A program made the translations under genes and the position numbers. A model generated the notes under the pieces. It saw nothing but the letters and a program-made list of their open reading frames with translations, ran no database searches and was not told the DNA's origin. Of a DNA stretch of 64,000 nt, positions 15,161 to 25,025 are shown piece by piece (the stretch's first letter is position 1; every line of letters starts with the position of its first letter). Origin of the DNA: an uncultured Gemmatimonadota bacterium (GTDB taxonomy: Bacteria; Gemmatimonadota; Gemmatimonadetes; Gemmatimonadales; Gemmatimonadaceae); NCBI GenBank assembly GCA_902825965.1, contig CADEDA010000003.1, positions 93,149 through 157,148 of the forward strand. Reading direction: 5' to 3'.

Positions 15161-17606
15161 GTTGCTCAAGCCGGCGGCCTTGTGGCAGGACCTGCGGTTC
15201 GCGTGGCGGATGCTCCTCAAGAGCCCGCTGTTCACCGCGATGGTGGTCCTGACGCTCGCCCTCGGCATCGGGCTGAACACGGCGGTGTTCTCCGTCGTTG
15301 ATGCGTTCCTCCTGCGCCCGACGCCCGGGGTGCGCGACGAAGGTTCGTTGGTCCAGCTCTATCGCAAGTATCCGGGCATGGACTACGGCTCCAACTCCAT
15401 CCCGCACTTCGAGCGCCTCGCGCAGCGCGGTCAGGACGTCTTCGCGGACATCGCCGACGTCTCGTTCCAGACCGTCAACATCACCGTGGACGCGCGGCCG
15501 ATGACGGTGTTCGGCCAGATGGTGTCGGCCAACTACTTCACGCTGCTCGGCGTCACCGCCGCGCGGGGGCGGTTCTTCACGCCGGACGAGACCGCCCACG
15601 GGGCGCACCCCATCGCCGTGCTCAGTGACGGGGCCTGGCGCAGCCTCTTCGGGGCGGACCCGAGTGTGGTCGGCAAGTCGATCCCGGTGAACGGGCAACC
15701 GTACACCATCGTCGGGGTCGCACCGCCGGAGTTCCGCGGCACCATGCAACTGGTCGAGCCGGTGCTCTGGGTGCCGCTGGCGCAGCTGGAGCAGATCCGG
15801 CCCGGGACGGGACCAGCGGTCTGGGAGAGCGGCAACAACTACACCGACGTGATCGCCCGCCTCAAGCCCGGCGTCTCCGTGGCACAGGTGGAGGCGCGTA
15901 TGGCGGCGCTCAGCGCGGAGCTGGCCGCCGAGCTGCCGGATACCTACCGCGAGTCGGCGATCACGGTGTTGCGCAAGTCCGAGGTCGGCATCCATCCCAC
16001 CCTGCGCGGCGCACAGGTGGGCATGTCGCTCGCGGTGTTCGCGGTGGTCGCGATCCTGCTCGTCATCGCCTGCGTGAACGTGGCGAACCTGTTCCTCGCC
16101 CGCGCGCGCGACCGCGCGCGGGAGATGGCCATCCGCCTCGCACTCGGGGCGCGCCGCATCGCACTGGTGCGCCAGCTGCTGGTCGAGAGCCTGCTCTTCG
16201 CGCTCGTCGCCGGCGCGGTCGGCGTGCTGGTCGCGAGCTGGACGATCTCGCTGCTCAACGGCATCGCCCTGCCCGTGAACATCCCGATCCGTCCGGCGCT
16301 GTCGATCAGCCCGACGGTGCTGGCGTTCGCCGCGGTCGCGACGGTGCTGACCGGCGTGCTGTTCGGCTTGGCTCCGGCGCTCCAGGCGACGCGTCCCTCC
16401 CTGATCCCGGCCCTCAAGGGCGAGGCACCCGCCGGTGGCGAGCGCTCGCGCATGAGCAAGGGGCTGGTCATCGCGCAGATGTCCCTGTCGGTGGTGCTGC
16501 TCGTGAGCGCGGGGCTGTTCCTGAACAACCTCCGCAACGCGACCACGCTCGACAAGGGCTTCGTCGGCGATCATCTCCTGCTGGCGGAACTCGATCCCTC
16601 GCTCAACGGGTACGCGCGGGCGCGCACCGAGCAGGCATACCGGACGCTGCGGGACCGGCTGGCGCTGGACCCGCAGGTGCGGTCCGTCGCACTGGTGTCG
16701 GACGCGCCACTGGGACTCTCGACGAGTGATCGCGGCGTCGACATCCCCGGCTATGTGCCGGCGGAAGGTGAAGGGATGTCGGTGCTGTACGTGTCGGCGA
16801 CGCCCGGCTACTTCGCGACCATGCGCATCCCGATCGTGCACGGCCGCGATTTCACCGCCAGCGACGACAGCGCATCCGTGCCCGTCCTCATCGTCAACGA
16901 ACGCTTCGCCGAGCGTTTCTGGCCGGGGCAGGATGCGATCGGCAAGACCGTGCGGACCCGCGGCCGGGACCACACGGTCGTCGGGGTGGTGCCCACGGGC
17001 AAGTACCGGCGGCTCGGCGAGGAGGCCACGGCGTTCATGTGGTTCTCGCATGCGCAGGCCTTCGAGAGCGCGATCACGGTCGTGGTGCGCAGCAGCGCCG
17101 ACCCCGAGCAGGTGATCCCGCTCCTGCGCCGCGAGGCACAGCTACTGGACGCGAATCTTCCCGTGAGCAACATTCGTACGATGGATCGCCACTTGGGGAT
17201 CGCGCTGATGCCGGCGCGGCTCACCGGAATGGCGCTCGGGCTGTTCGGTGCGTTGGGGCTGCTGCTGGCCTCCGTCGGCATGTACGGTGTCATGGCCTAC
17301 TCCGTCTCGCAGCGGACCCGCGAGATCGGCATCCGCATGGCGATCGGCGCCGCAGCCTCCGATGTGGTCGCCCTCATCATGCGGCAGGGCCTGTCGTTGG
17401 TGGGGATCGGTGCCGTGATCGGCCTGGCCGCCGCGATGGGCGCTGCGAAGTTGCTGGCCGGGGTCCTGTACGGCGGCGGCGGTCTGGACCCCATGACCTT
17501 CACCATCGTGCCGCTGCTCCTCGTGGCCGTGGCGGCGGTGGCGACGTTCGCGCCGGCGCGACGCGCTGCGACCGTCGATCCTGCCATCACCCTTCGTTCG
17601 GACTGA
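15153..17606 (+). CDS. MacB/FtsX-type ABC permease (ADOP-like), second copy
   Basis: The 817-residue paralogue of the preceding gene has the same order of domains: DLRFAWRMLLKSPLFTAMVV at the N-terminus, a MacB periplasmic domain, a permease block near residue 295 (ILLVIACVNVANLFLARARD), a second periplasmic domain, and a last block around residue 718 (SQRTREIGIRMAIGAAASDVV) ending in ARRAATVDPAITLRSD. Divergence between the copies is substantial, so they may form a heterodimer rather than being a recent duplication. The HlyD-type adaptor begins two bases after its stop. Confidence 0.9.
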   Translation: MTELLKPAALWQDLRFAWRMLLKSPLFTAMVVLTLALGIGLNTAVFSVVDAFLLRPTPGVRDEGSLVQLYRKYPGMDYGSNSIPHFERLAQRGQDVFADIADVSFQTVNITVDARPMTVFGQMVSANYFTLLGVTAARGRFFTPDETAHGAHPIAVLSDGAWRSLFGADPSVVGKSIPVNGQPYTIVGVAPPEFRGTMQLVEPVLWVPLAQLEQIRPGTGPAVWESGNNYTDVIARLKPGVSVAQVEARMAALSAELAAELPDTYRESAITVLRKSEVGIHPTLRGAQVGMSLAVFAVVAILLVIACVNVANLFLARARDRAREMAIRLALGARRIALVRQLLVESLLFALVAGAVGVLVASWTISLLNGIALPVNIPIRPALSISPTVLAFAAVATVLTGVLFGLAPALQATRPSLIPALKGEAPAGGERSRMSKGLVIAQMSLSVVLLVSAGLFLNNLRNATTLDKGFVGDHLLLAELDPSLNGYARARTEQAYRTLRDRLALDPQVRSVALVSDAPLGLSTSDRGVDIPGYVPAEGEGMSVLYVSATPGYFATMRIPIVHGRDFTASDDSASVPVLIVNERFAERFWPGQDAIGKTVRTRGRDHTVVGVVPTGKYRRLGEEATAFMWFSHAQAFESAITVVVRSSADPEQVIPLLRREAQLLDANLPVSNIRTMDRHLGIALMPARLTGMALGLFGALGLLLASVGMYGVMAYSVSQRTREIGIRMAIGAAASDVVALIMRQGLSLVGIGAVIGLAAAMGAAKLLAGVLYGGGGLDPMTFTIVPLLLVAVAAVATFAPARRAATVDPAITLRSD

Positions 17607-17607
17607 G

Positions 17608-18852
17608 ATGGACATCGCACGTGCCCCCCAGAAGAAGACCGGCCGCAACGTCGCCATCGGCGCCGGTGCGGCCGCCGTGATCGCCGCGACCATCGCGCTC
17701 TCCAACCTCGACCCCGCGGCGCCGACGGTGCAGCGCGTCGCGATCCTCATCGACTCCGTCCGGCAGGGCGACGTGGTGCGCGAGGTGCGTGGGCCGGGCA
17801 CGTTGGTGCCCGAGCAGATCCGTTGGATCACCGCGCAGGCCTCGGCCCGCGTGGAGCGCAAGTCGGCCGAGTCCGGTGAGCGTGTGGTCGGCGGGCAGGT
17901 GCTGCTGGAGATGTCGAACCCGGACCTGCAGATCCAGACCATGCAGGCGGAGCAGCAGGTGCGGCAGGCGCAGATCGAGCTGCTCAACCTGAAGACCAGT
18001 CTCCGGTCCAGCATCCTCACGCAGGAGGGCGTGGTCGCGACCTCGCGCACCGCGTTCATCAGTGCGCGACAGGAGGCCGAGGCGGCGGACTCGCTCGTGA
18101 AGCTGCGGCTGATCTCGCCGTTCGAGCTCAACAACCGCAAGGCGCAGGCGGAGGAAGCCGCGACGCGCCTGCGGGTGGAGCAGGAGCGCCTCGAACTGCA
18201 GAAGGCCGCGATCGATTCCCAGATCGCCACGCAGGGCTCGCAGGTGGTGCAGCTGGAGGCCATCGCCGAGCGCCAGCGCAACCGCCTCGCATCGCTCTCG
18301 GTGCGGGCGCCGGAGACGGGCGTGCTGCAGGACCTCACGTTGCAGCTCGGACAGTGGGTGCCCGAGGGCACCACGCTGGCCAAGGTGGTGCAGCCGGGCC
18401 GTCTCAAGGCCGTGCTGCGCATCCCGGAGTCGCAGGCGAAGGACGTGGTGCTCGGACAGCGCGCCACGGTCGACACACGCAACGGCATCGTGCAGGGCCG
18501 CGTCATCCGCAAGGACCCGGCGGCCATCCAGGGCACGGTGACCATCGACGTCTCGCTCGAGGGCACGCTGCCGCCGGGTGCAGTGCCGGACCTCTCCGTG
18601 GACGGCACCATCCAGATCGAGCGGCTCAACAACGTGCTGCACACCGGACGCCCGGCGTTCGGGGCCAGCTCGGGGCGCGTGGGCCTGTTCAAGCTCGTGG
18701 ACGGCGGCAGTGCGGCCATCCGCGTGCCAGTGGAGCTCGGGCGTACCTCGGTGAACACGGTCGAGATCCTCAGCGGACTCGCGATCGGCGACCAGGTGAT
18801 CCTGAGCGACATGACCCAGTACGCCAACACCGACCGCGTCCGCATCAAGTAG
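17608..18852 (+). CDS. HlyD/MacA-family periplasmic adaptor subunit
   Basis: The 414-residue protein has an N-terminal membrane anchor (VAIGAGAAAVIAATIALSNL), then a lipoyl-like half motif (GDVVREVRGPGTLVPEQIRW), a long coiled-coil hairpin at about residues 105-235 rich in Gln/Glu/Arg, the second lipoyl half (LSVRAPETGVLQDLTLQLGQWV) and a beta-barrel/membrane-proximal C-terminus. Such adaptors bridge an inner-membrane exporter to an outer-membrane channel. It lies between the two permeases and the ATPase, consistent with a MacAB-like tripartite pump. No TolC-type gene is present in the window. Confidence 0.9.
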   Translation: MDIARAPQKKTGRNVAIGAGAAAVIAATIALSNLDPAAPTVQRVAILIDSVRQGDVVREVRGPGTLVPEQIRWITAQASARVERKSAESGERVVGGQVLLEMSNPDLQIQTMQAEQQVRQAQIELLNLKTSLRSSILTQEGVVATSRTAFISARQEAEAADSLVKLRLISPFELNNRKAQAEEAATRLRVEQERLELQKAAIDSQIATQGSQVVQLEAIAERQRNRLASLSVRAPETGVLQDLTLQLGQWVPEGTTLAKVVQPGRLKAVLRIPESQAKDVVLGQRATVDTRNGIVQGRVIRKDPAAIQGTVTIDVSLEGTLPPGAVPDLSVDGTIQIERLNNVLHTGRPAFGASSGRVGLFKLVDGGSAAIRVPVELGRTSVNTVEILSGLAIGDQVILSDMTQYANTDRVRIK

Positions 18853-18920
18853 CGGCCGTCGGTCCTTCCCGCAGATCCCTTCCCCTCTCGTTCGACCGCC
18901 AACCACCCCGGACCCGACCC

Positions 18921-19610
<690 letters not shown>

Positions 19611-19670
19611 GGCCCGAGGTACGGGAGTCGTCCGCGCCGTAGCGCAGGCGCGCGGATCCAGCGAACGTTC

Positions 19671-19701
19671 AGGGGCGGGGCGCCATCGGCGCCCCGCCCC
19701 T
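19671..19701 (+). terminator. Hairpin after the ABC export cassette
   Basis: A perfect 14-bp stem (aggggcggggcgcc at 19671-19684, its complement at 19688-19701) closes a 3-base atc loop, followed by ctcgttcccc. It lies between the ATPase stop and the UPF0182 start at 19718. The stability is very high, but the U-tract is poor, as is common in GC-rich genomes. Confidence 0.65.
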
Positions 19702-19717
19702 CTCGTTCCCCTGGACC

Positions 19718-22477
19718 ATGCCGCCGACCACCGCCCCTGACCGCCTGCGCCGGCGGATCTTCCTGCTCTTCCTCGCGTTCTTCATCGGCGCACTCCTCCT
19801 GCGGGCCGGCGCGACCCGGATCACCGACTGGTTCTGGTTCAAGGAGATCGGCTTCGAGCGGGTCTTCCTGCTGCAGATCGGCGCCCAGTGGTCCCTGGGG
19901 CTGTTGGCGGGCCTCGGGGGCTTCGCCGTGCTGTACGGCAACGCCCGCCTCGCGCTGCGGGGCATCGAGCAGGTGCGGGAGTCGGTCACCGTGCTCGCGC
20001 AGGGCGGCATCCAGACGCGCGAACGGCTGTTCGTGCGCCTGGCGGAGCTGCTCGCGCTGCCGGTGTCGGCCCTCGGCGCGCTGGCGCTGGCCGGCACGGC
20101 CGGCGGTCGCTGGCGCACGCTGGTGCAGTTCTGGCACCGCACCCCGTTCGGCGAGGTGGACCCGATCTTCGGGCGCGACGTCGCGTACTACGTGTTCACG
20201 CTGCCCACGATGGAGCTGGGCTTCGACCTCGTCAGTGGCGCGCTCACGTTCGCGCTGATCTTCATCGCACTGCCGATCTACCTCGCGCGCGGGGACATCT
20301 ACGTGCGTGCGGCGAGCGTGCGGGCGGAGCCGACGGTGCACCTGCACGTGGCGACGCTGCTCGGGTTGCTGCTGCTCGTGCAGGCGGCGCGCCTGCTGTT
20401 CGTGTCGGGGCCGTCGCTGCTGTTCGGCACCCACGCGCCGTTGCAGGGCGCGAGCCTCACGGACGTCACGATCGTGCTGCCCGCGCAGCGCGCGCTGGCG
20501 GTGCTGCTGCTGCTCGGCGCCGGTTGGGTGCTGGTCAACGCCCGACGCGGCGTGCTGGTGCGCCCGGTGCTGAGCGTCGTCGGTGGCTACCTCGCGCTCT
20601 CGTTGCTGCTCACGGTGCTCGTCCCCGCGCTGTACCAGCGCCTGGTGGTGCAGCCCAACGAACTCGCGCGCGAGACCCCGCAAATCATCCACCACATCGC
20701 GGCCACCCGCCGGGCCTGGGGGCTCGACAAGGTCGAGCGCCGCGAGCTCGAGGGCGACCAGGTCCTCACGGCGAAGGACCTGGAGGCCAATCGCGCCACG
20801 CTCGACAACGTCCGGCTCTGGGACCGCGGTCCGCTGCTGCGCACCTTCGGGCAGTTGCAGTCCATCCGGACGTACTACGAGTTCGTGGCCATCGACGACG
20901 ACCGCTACCAGGTGAACGGCGCGCTGCGGCACGTGCTGCTCTCGGCCCGCGAGCTCGACGTCGCGGCACTGCCCACGCGCACGTTCGTGAACGAACACCT
21001 CACGTTCACCCACGGCATGGGGCTCACCATGGGCCCGACCAACGAGATCACGCCCGAAGGCCTGCCGGTGCTCTGGGTGCAGGACCTGCCGCCGGCGTCG
21101 AGCGTGGACAAGACGATCACGCGTCCGCAGATCTACTACGGAGAGTTGCAGAGCACCTACGCCCTGGCCCCGTCGCGGCAGCGCGAGTTCGACCACCCGG
21201 CCGCGGAAGGGGACGAAGGCGTCTACTCGAGCTACGCCGGCGCCGGCGGCGTGCCAGCCCGCTCGTTCCTGATGCGCTTGCTGTTCGCGATGCGCTTCCA
21301 GTCGCTGAACATCCTGCTGTCCAGCGACCTCACGGACAGCACCAAGGTGCTGTTCTACCGCAACGTGCGCGAACGCGCGTCCAAGGCGCTGCCGTTCCTC
21401 AAGCTCGACGCGGACCCGTACATCATCGTGACCGACAGCGGCCACCTGGTGTGGATGATCGACGCCTACACCGCCACCGACCGCTACCCGTACTCGGCGC
21501 GGCTCCGTGACGGCACCAACTACCTGCGCAACAGCGTGAAGATCACGGTGGACGCGTACGACGGGACCGTGCGGGCCTACCTCGCCGATCCCGCGGACCC
21601 GATGATCAAGACCCTGGCGCGCATCTATCCCGGCCTGCTGCGGCCGATGGAGGAGATGCCGGCGGACTTGCGGCGCCACGTGCGGTACCCCGAGACGCTG
21701 TTCGATGCGCAGACGGCGCTCTACGCGACGTTCCACATGACCGATCCCGAGACGTTCTACCACCGGGAGGACCAGTGGCAGATCCCGCGCGGGAGCGACA
21801 ATGACGACGCCGTCGGGTTCCAGCGCCACATCGTGATGCGCCTGCCCGGCGAACAGGAGACCGAGTACCTGCTCATGCGGCCGTTCACGCCGCGGCAGAA
21901 GGACAACCTCGCGAGCTGGCTCGTCGCGCGGAACGACGGCGACCACTACGGCGAGCTGATCGCCTACCGCTTCCCGCGGCAGAGCCTGGTGTTCGGGCCA
22001 CGACAGGTGGCCAGCCGCATCAGCCAGGACACCGAGGTGTCGCGGCAGGTGTCGCTCTGGGACGCCGGTGGTTCCGAGGTGATCCGCGGGGAGTTGCTCG
22101 TGATCCCCATCGAGGCCTCACTGCTCTACGTGCAGCCGCTGTATCTGCAGTCGCAGGGTGGCCGCATCCCCGAGCTCAAGCGCGTGATCGTGGTGCACGA
22201 GGGCCGTGTGGTGATGGAGGAGACCTTCGAGCGTGCGCTGCGCGTGATGTTCGGCGGCTCGGGGCCGGAGCGTGCCGCCCCGACCGCGGTCGCCTCCACC
22301 GGCGCCGCGGCGTCCGCCCGTCCGTCGGCCGACCAACGGGCCGAACTCACGGCGCTGGCCGTGGGGCACTACGAGAAGGCGCGCGCAGCCCAGCGGGCCG
22401 ATGACTGGGCTGCCTATGGGCGCGAGATGCAGGCGCTGGGCGAGGTGCTGCGGCGGCTACGGGATCTCCGGCCGTAA
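19718..22477 (+). CDS. UPF0182 family large membrane protein
   Basis: The 919-residue protein starts with a basic N-terminus and about seven transmembrane helices over the first 300 residues (LFLAFFIGALLLRAGATRIT, then DWFWFKEIGFERVFLLQIGAQ, a UPF0182 hallmark). A large extracytoplasmic region follows with family text such as TDRYPYSARLRDGTNYLRNSVK, TVDAYDGTVRAYLADPADP, RYPETLFDAQTALYATFHMTDPETFYHREDQW and PLYLQSQGGRIPELKRVIV. A short Ala-rich linker and helical tail end the protein. No function is known for the family. Length agrees with the family. Confidence 0.93.
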   Translation: MPPTTAPDRLRRRIFLLFLAFFIGALLLRAGATRITDWFWFKEIGFERVFLLQIGAQWSLGLLAGLGGFAVLYGNARLALRGIEQVRESVTVLAQGGIQTRERLFVRLAELLALPVSALGALALAGTAGGRWRTLVQFWHRTPFGEVDPIFGRDVAYYVFTLPTMELGFDLVSGALTFALIFIALPIYLARGDIYVRAASVRAEPTVHLHVATLLGLLLLVQAARLLFVSGPSLLFGTHAPLQGASLTDVTIVLPAQRALAVLLLLGAGWVLVNARRGVLVRPVLSVVGGYLALSLLLTVLVPALYQRLVVQPNELARETPQIIHHIAATRRAWGLDKVERRELEGDQVLTAKDLEANRATLDNVRLWDRGPLLRTFGQLQSIRTYYEFVAIDDDRYQVNGALRHVLLSARELDVAALPTRTFVNEHLTFTHGMGLTMGPTNEITPEGLPVLWVQDLPPASSVDKTITRPQIYYGELQSTYALAPSRQREFDHPAAEGDEGVYSSYAGAGGVPARSFLMRLLFAMRFQSLNILLSSDLTDSTKVLFYRNVRERASKALPFLKLDADPYIIVTDSGHLVWMIDAYTATDRYPYSARLRDGTNYLRNSVKITVDAYDGTVRAYLADPADPMIKTLARIYPGLLRPMEEMPADLRRHVRYPETLFDAQTALYATFHMTDPETFYHREDQWQIPRGSDNDDAVGFQRHIVMRLPGEQETEYLLMRPFTPRQKDNLASWLVARNDGDHYGELIAYRFPRQSLVFGPRQVASRISQDTEVSRQVSLWDAGGSEVIRGELLVIPIEASLLYVQPLYLQSQGGRIPELKRVIVVHEGRVVMEETFERALRVMFGGSGPERAAPTAVASTGAAASARPSADQRAELTALAVGHYEKARAAQRADDWAAYGREMQALGEVLRRLRDLRP

Positions 22478-22479
22478 GC

Positions 22480-22517
22480 GCGACAGCCCCCGCCGTCCGC
22501 GCCGCACGGGGCGTCGC
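22480..22517. terminator. Hairpin between convergent genes
   Basis: The arms gcgac-a-gcccc (22480-22490) and ggggcgtcgc (22508-22517) pair over 10 bp with one bulged base and a 17-base loop. They lie between the UPF0182 stop and the stop of the convergent peptidase gene. This is a modest candidate for a shared terminator. Confidence 0.4.
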
Positions 22518-22522
22518 GGCCG

Positions 22523-23974
22523 TCACATGCGGGGTCGCTCGGGACCGGAGACCTTGCGCACGAGGCGGTACATGAACTCCAGGCCTTCGTAGAAGGCCTG
22601 GGCACTCACGTGTTCGTTCATGCCGTGCGCGTTGGGCTGATCGTAGAACAGGCCTGAGACGCCATACACCGGGATGCCGGCCCGCCGCAGGTAGAGCCCG
22701 TCGGTCGCACCGGTGCTCATGGTCGGCACCACCGGCATGCCGGGCCAGACCTCCCGTGTGGTCTCCTCGATCCGCTGCAGCAGCTCGGCGGTGAGCGGCG
22801 ACGGCGGACTCTCGCGCGCTCCGCGGGCCACCGTCACCTTGACGCCGGTGTCGCCGACCGCGGCGATGAGGCGCTGGAGCACCTGCTCGGTGCTCTCGTC
22901 GGGCAGGATGCGGCAGTTCACCGTGGCAGTGGCACGCTGCGGCAGCGCGTTGCTCGCGTGACCGCCGCTGAGCATCGTCGCGACGCAGGTGGTCCGCATG
23001 CGCGAGTTGTGCGCGGGGTCCTTCGCCAGCAATGCCGCCGCAGCGACGTCGCGTTCGTTCGCCACCAACGCGCGCATCGCCGCGCCCGTCTCGCCGCCGA
23101 CGATCTCGGCCTGTCGACGGAAGTACGCGCGCGTGACCTCATTGAGCTTCACGGGTTGCGCGTGATTGCCGAGCTTCACCAAGGCGGCGGCGAGCTGCGT
23201 GATGGCGTTGTCCGGGCGCGGTACCGAGCTGTGTCCGCCCGGGTTGGTGGCCTCGACCGTGAAATTGGCGACCTTCTTCTCGCTCGCCTGCACGTCGTTC
23301 GAGATCCGCTTGCCCTCCTCGACGCGACCACCGCCGCCCTCGTTGAACGCGAACTCCGCGCGCAGCAGCTCCGGTCGGTTCTGCAGCATCCAGTCCACGC
23401 CGTTGGAGGTCCCACCTTCCTCATCGGCGGTGAGCGCCACGACGATGTCTCGGTCGGGTACGAGACCCTCGGCCTTCATGCGCAGCAGGATCGTCAGGTG
23501 GATCGCGCTCTCGTCCTTGTCGTCGGCCACGCCGCGTCCATAGAACGTGCCGTCCTTCTCGATGAACTGGAACGGCGGCAACGTCCAATCCTTGGGATCG
23601 GCCTCGACCACGTCGATGTGCGAGAGCAACAGGATGGGTTTCCGCGTCCGGTTGCTGCCGCGGTACCGCACCACGAGGTTGCCCTTGCGCGGCGCGGTCT
23701 CCACCACCACCACGTCCTCCGCGGGGAAGCCGGCGGCCCGCATGTGCTTAGCCATCGCCTCCGCGGCGGTGACCGTGTTGCCGACGCTGTGCGTTGTGTT
23801 GATCTCGACGAGTTCCCGCAGCAGGGCCCGCGCCTGCTCCTCCCAGCGCGTCAACGCGCGTCCTTGGGCCGCGAGGGGTGGCGCGGCGGCCAGGAGGAGC
23901 AGGAGGAGGAGCGTCGGGAGGGTCCACCGACGCGGGGATGGGGCGATCGGACGGCGCGTGGGACGAGACGGCAT
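22523..23974 (-). CDS. Exported M20-family metallopeptidase (carboxypeptidase / aminoacylase type)
   Basis: The 483-residue protein has a signal peptide with a run of leucines (residues 20-37, LPTLLLLLLLAAAPPLAAQG). The M20 di-zinc site is complete: His119 and Asp121 in LLLSHIDVVEADP, Asp151/Asp152 in GRGVADDKDES, Glu185-Glu186 in LTADEEGGTSNG, and a final histidine in HGMNEHVS. A dimerisation domain with NPGGHSSVPRPDNAI separates the halves. The family cleaves C-terminal or N-acyl amino acids; substrate unknown. The start at 23974 places the signal peptide at the N-terminus. It is divergent from the gene at 24041 over 66 bases. Confidence 0.9.
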   Translation of the reverse strand: MPSRPTRRPIAPSPRRWTLPTLLLLLLLAAAPPLAAQGRALTRWEEQARALLRELVEINTTHSVGNTVTAAEAMAKHMRAAGFPAEDVVVVETAPRKGNLVVRYRGSNRTRKPILLLSHIDVVEADPKDWTLPPFQFIEKDGTFYGRGVADDKDESAIHLTILLRMKAEGLVPDRDIVVALTADEEGGTSNGVDWMLQNRPELLRAEFAFNEGGGGRVEEGKRISNDVQASEKKVANFTVEATNPGGHSSVPRPDNAITQLAAALVKLGNHAQPVKLNEVTRAYFRRQAEIVGGETGAAMRALVANERDVAAAALLAKDPAHNSRMRTTCVATMLSGGHASNALPQRATATVNCRILPDESTEQVLQRLIAAVGDTGVKVTVARGARESPPSPLTAELLQRIEETTREVWPGMPVVPTMSTGATDGLYLRRAGIPVYGVSGLFYDQPNAHGMNEHVSAQAFYEGLEFMYRLVRKVSGPERPRM

Positions 23975-24040
23975 GTGAGGATTGGGTTCGGGAGGCGCAG
24001 CCAAGTTGCCGATGTCGGCAGGCAGTCGCAACTTCGAGCC

Positions 24041-25009
24041 ATGCCAGCGCCGCGCCATCTCCTCTCCGTCGCCGGGCTCGCCCTGCTGGCGACCACCGTG
24101 CCCGCCCAGCAGGTGCCGGACCGTGACTTCCGTCCGCCCGTGCCGCACCCGGCGTACGATGGCGACAAGGGCCCGCGCCTCTGCCTCGACGAGGGGCATC
24201 ACAACTTCCACACGCTCGACAACCGCTTCTGGGCCTTCGGCGAGCTCGCACGGCGCGACGGCTACCGCGTGCAGCCGCTGCGCGCCACGTTCACCGATGA
24301 CGCGCTCGCCGCCTGTGACCTGTTGGTCATCTCCAACGCGCAGCCCAACGACGGTCCCTGGAACAAGTATCCGCGCCCGACGCCGTCGGCCTTCACGACG
24401 GCGGAGACGGCAGCGGTGGAACGTTGGGTGGACAGCGGCGGCGGGCTGCTGCTCATCGCCGACCACATGCCGCTGGCCGGCGCGGCGGCCCGATTGGCCG
24501 CGGCGTTCGGCGCCAAGTTCACCGACGGCTTCGCCTACGCCGGCGCGAGCGAGGCCGAGATCGAGTCCGTGCGCGGGGGTGGCAGTGCGCGCCCGACGCT
24601 CTTCGTGCCGGGCGATGGCTCGCTGCCCAGCCACCCGATCGTCGACGGGCGCCGCGCGACGGAGCGGCTGACCCAGGTCCGCAGTTTCACCGGACAGGCG
24701 TTCCGCTGGGACGCCGAGGGGGTGCGTCCGGTGCTGGTGCTCCCCAACGACTACATCTCGCTCGAACCCAAGATCGCCTGGCAGTTCGAGAAGGACACGC
24801 CGGTGCGTCGCGTGGGGGGCTGGCTGCAAGGTGCCACCCGACGCGTGGGCGCGGGCCGCGTCGGCCTGTTCGGCGAAGCGGCGATGTTCAGCGCCCAGGT
24901 GGCGGGGCCGGAGAAGCGCCCCATGGGGATGAACGCGCCGATGGCCGAGCAGAATCCGCAGTTCGTCCTCAACGTCCTGCACTGGCTCACGGGCCTGCTC
25001 GAACCCTGA
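24041..25009 (+). CDS. Exported protein with DUF4350 / glutamine-amidotransferase-like fold
   Basis: The 322-residue protein has a signal peptide (LSVAGLALLATTVPAQQ). The core resembles class I amidotransferase-like folds used in DUF4350 proteins: LCLDEGHHNFHTLDNRF, CDLLVISNAQPND, then AAVERWVDSGGGLLLIADHMP and, near the end, GRVGLFGEAAMFSAQ and NPQFVLNVLHWLTGLL. I do not see a nucleophilic cysteine in the usual elbow, so it is probably not an amidotransferase. It may bind a ligand or a sugar. The family assignment is a resemblance rather than certain. Confidence 0.62.
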   Translation: MPAPRHLLSVAGLALLATTVPAQQVPDRDFRPPVPHPAYDGDKGPRLCLDEGHHNFHTLDNRFWAFGELARRDGYRVQPLRATFTDDALAACDLLVISNAQPNDGPWNKYPRPTPSAFTTAETAAVERWVDSGGGLLLIADHMPLAGAAARLAAAFGAKFTDGFAYAGASEAEIESVRGGGSARPTLFVPGDGSLPSHPIVDGRRATERLTQVRSFTGQAFRWDAEGVRPVLVLPNDYISLEPKIAWQFEKDTPVRRVGGWLQGATRRVGAGRVGLFGEAAMFSAQVAGPEKRPMGMNAPMAEQNPQFVLNVLHWLTGLLEP

Positions 25010-25025
25010 CGCTGGCGCGTCAGGG
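25004..25025. terminator. Hairpin containing both stop codons of a convergent pair
   Basis: A perfect 9-bp stem (ccctgacgc at 25004-25012, gcgtcaggg at 25017-25025) has a 4-base loop. The plus-strand stop TGA (25007-25009) lies in the left arm and the minus-strand stop (25020-25022) lies in the right arm. Only 10 bases separate the two genes, so this is the likely shared terminator. Confidence 0.55.
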
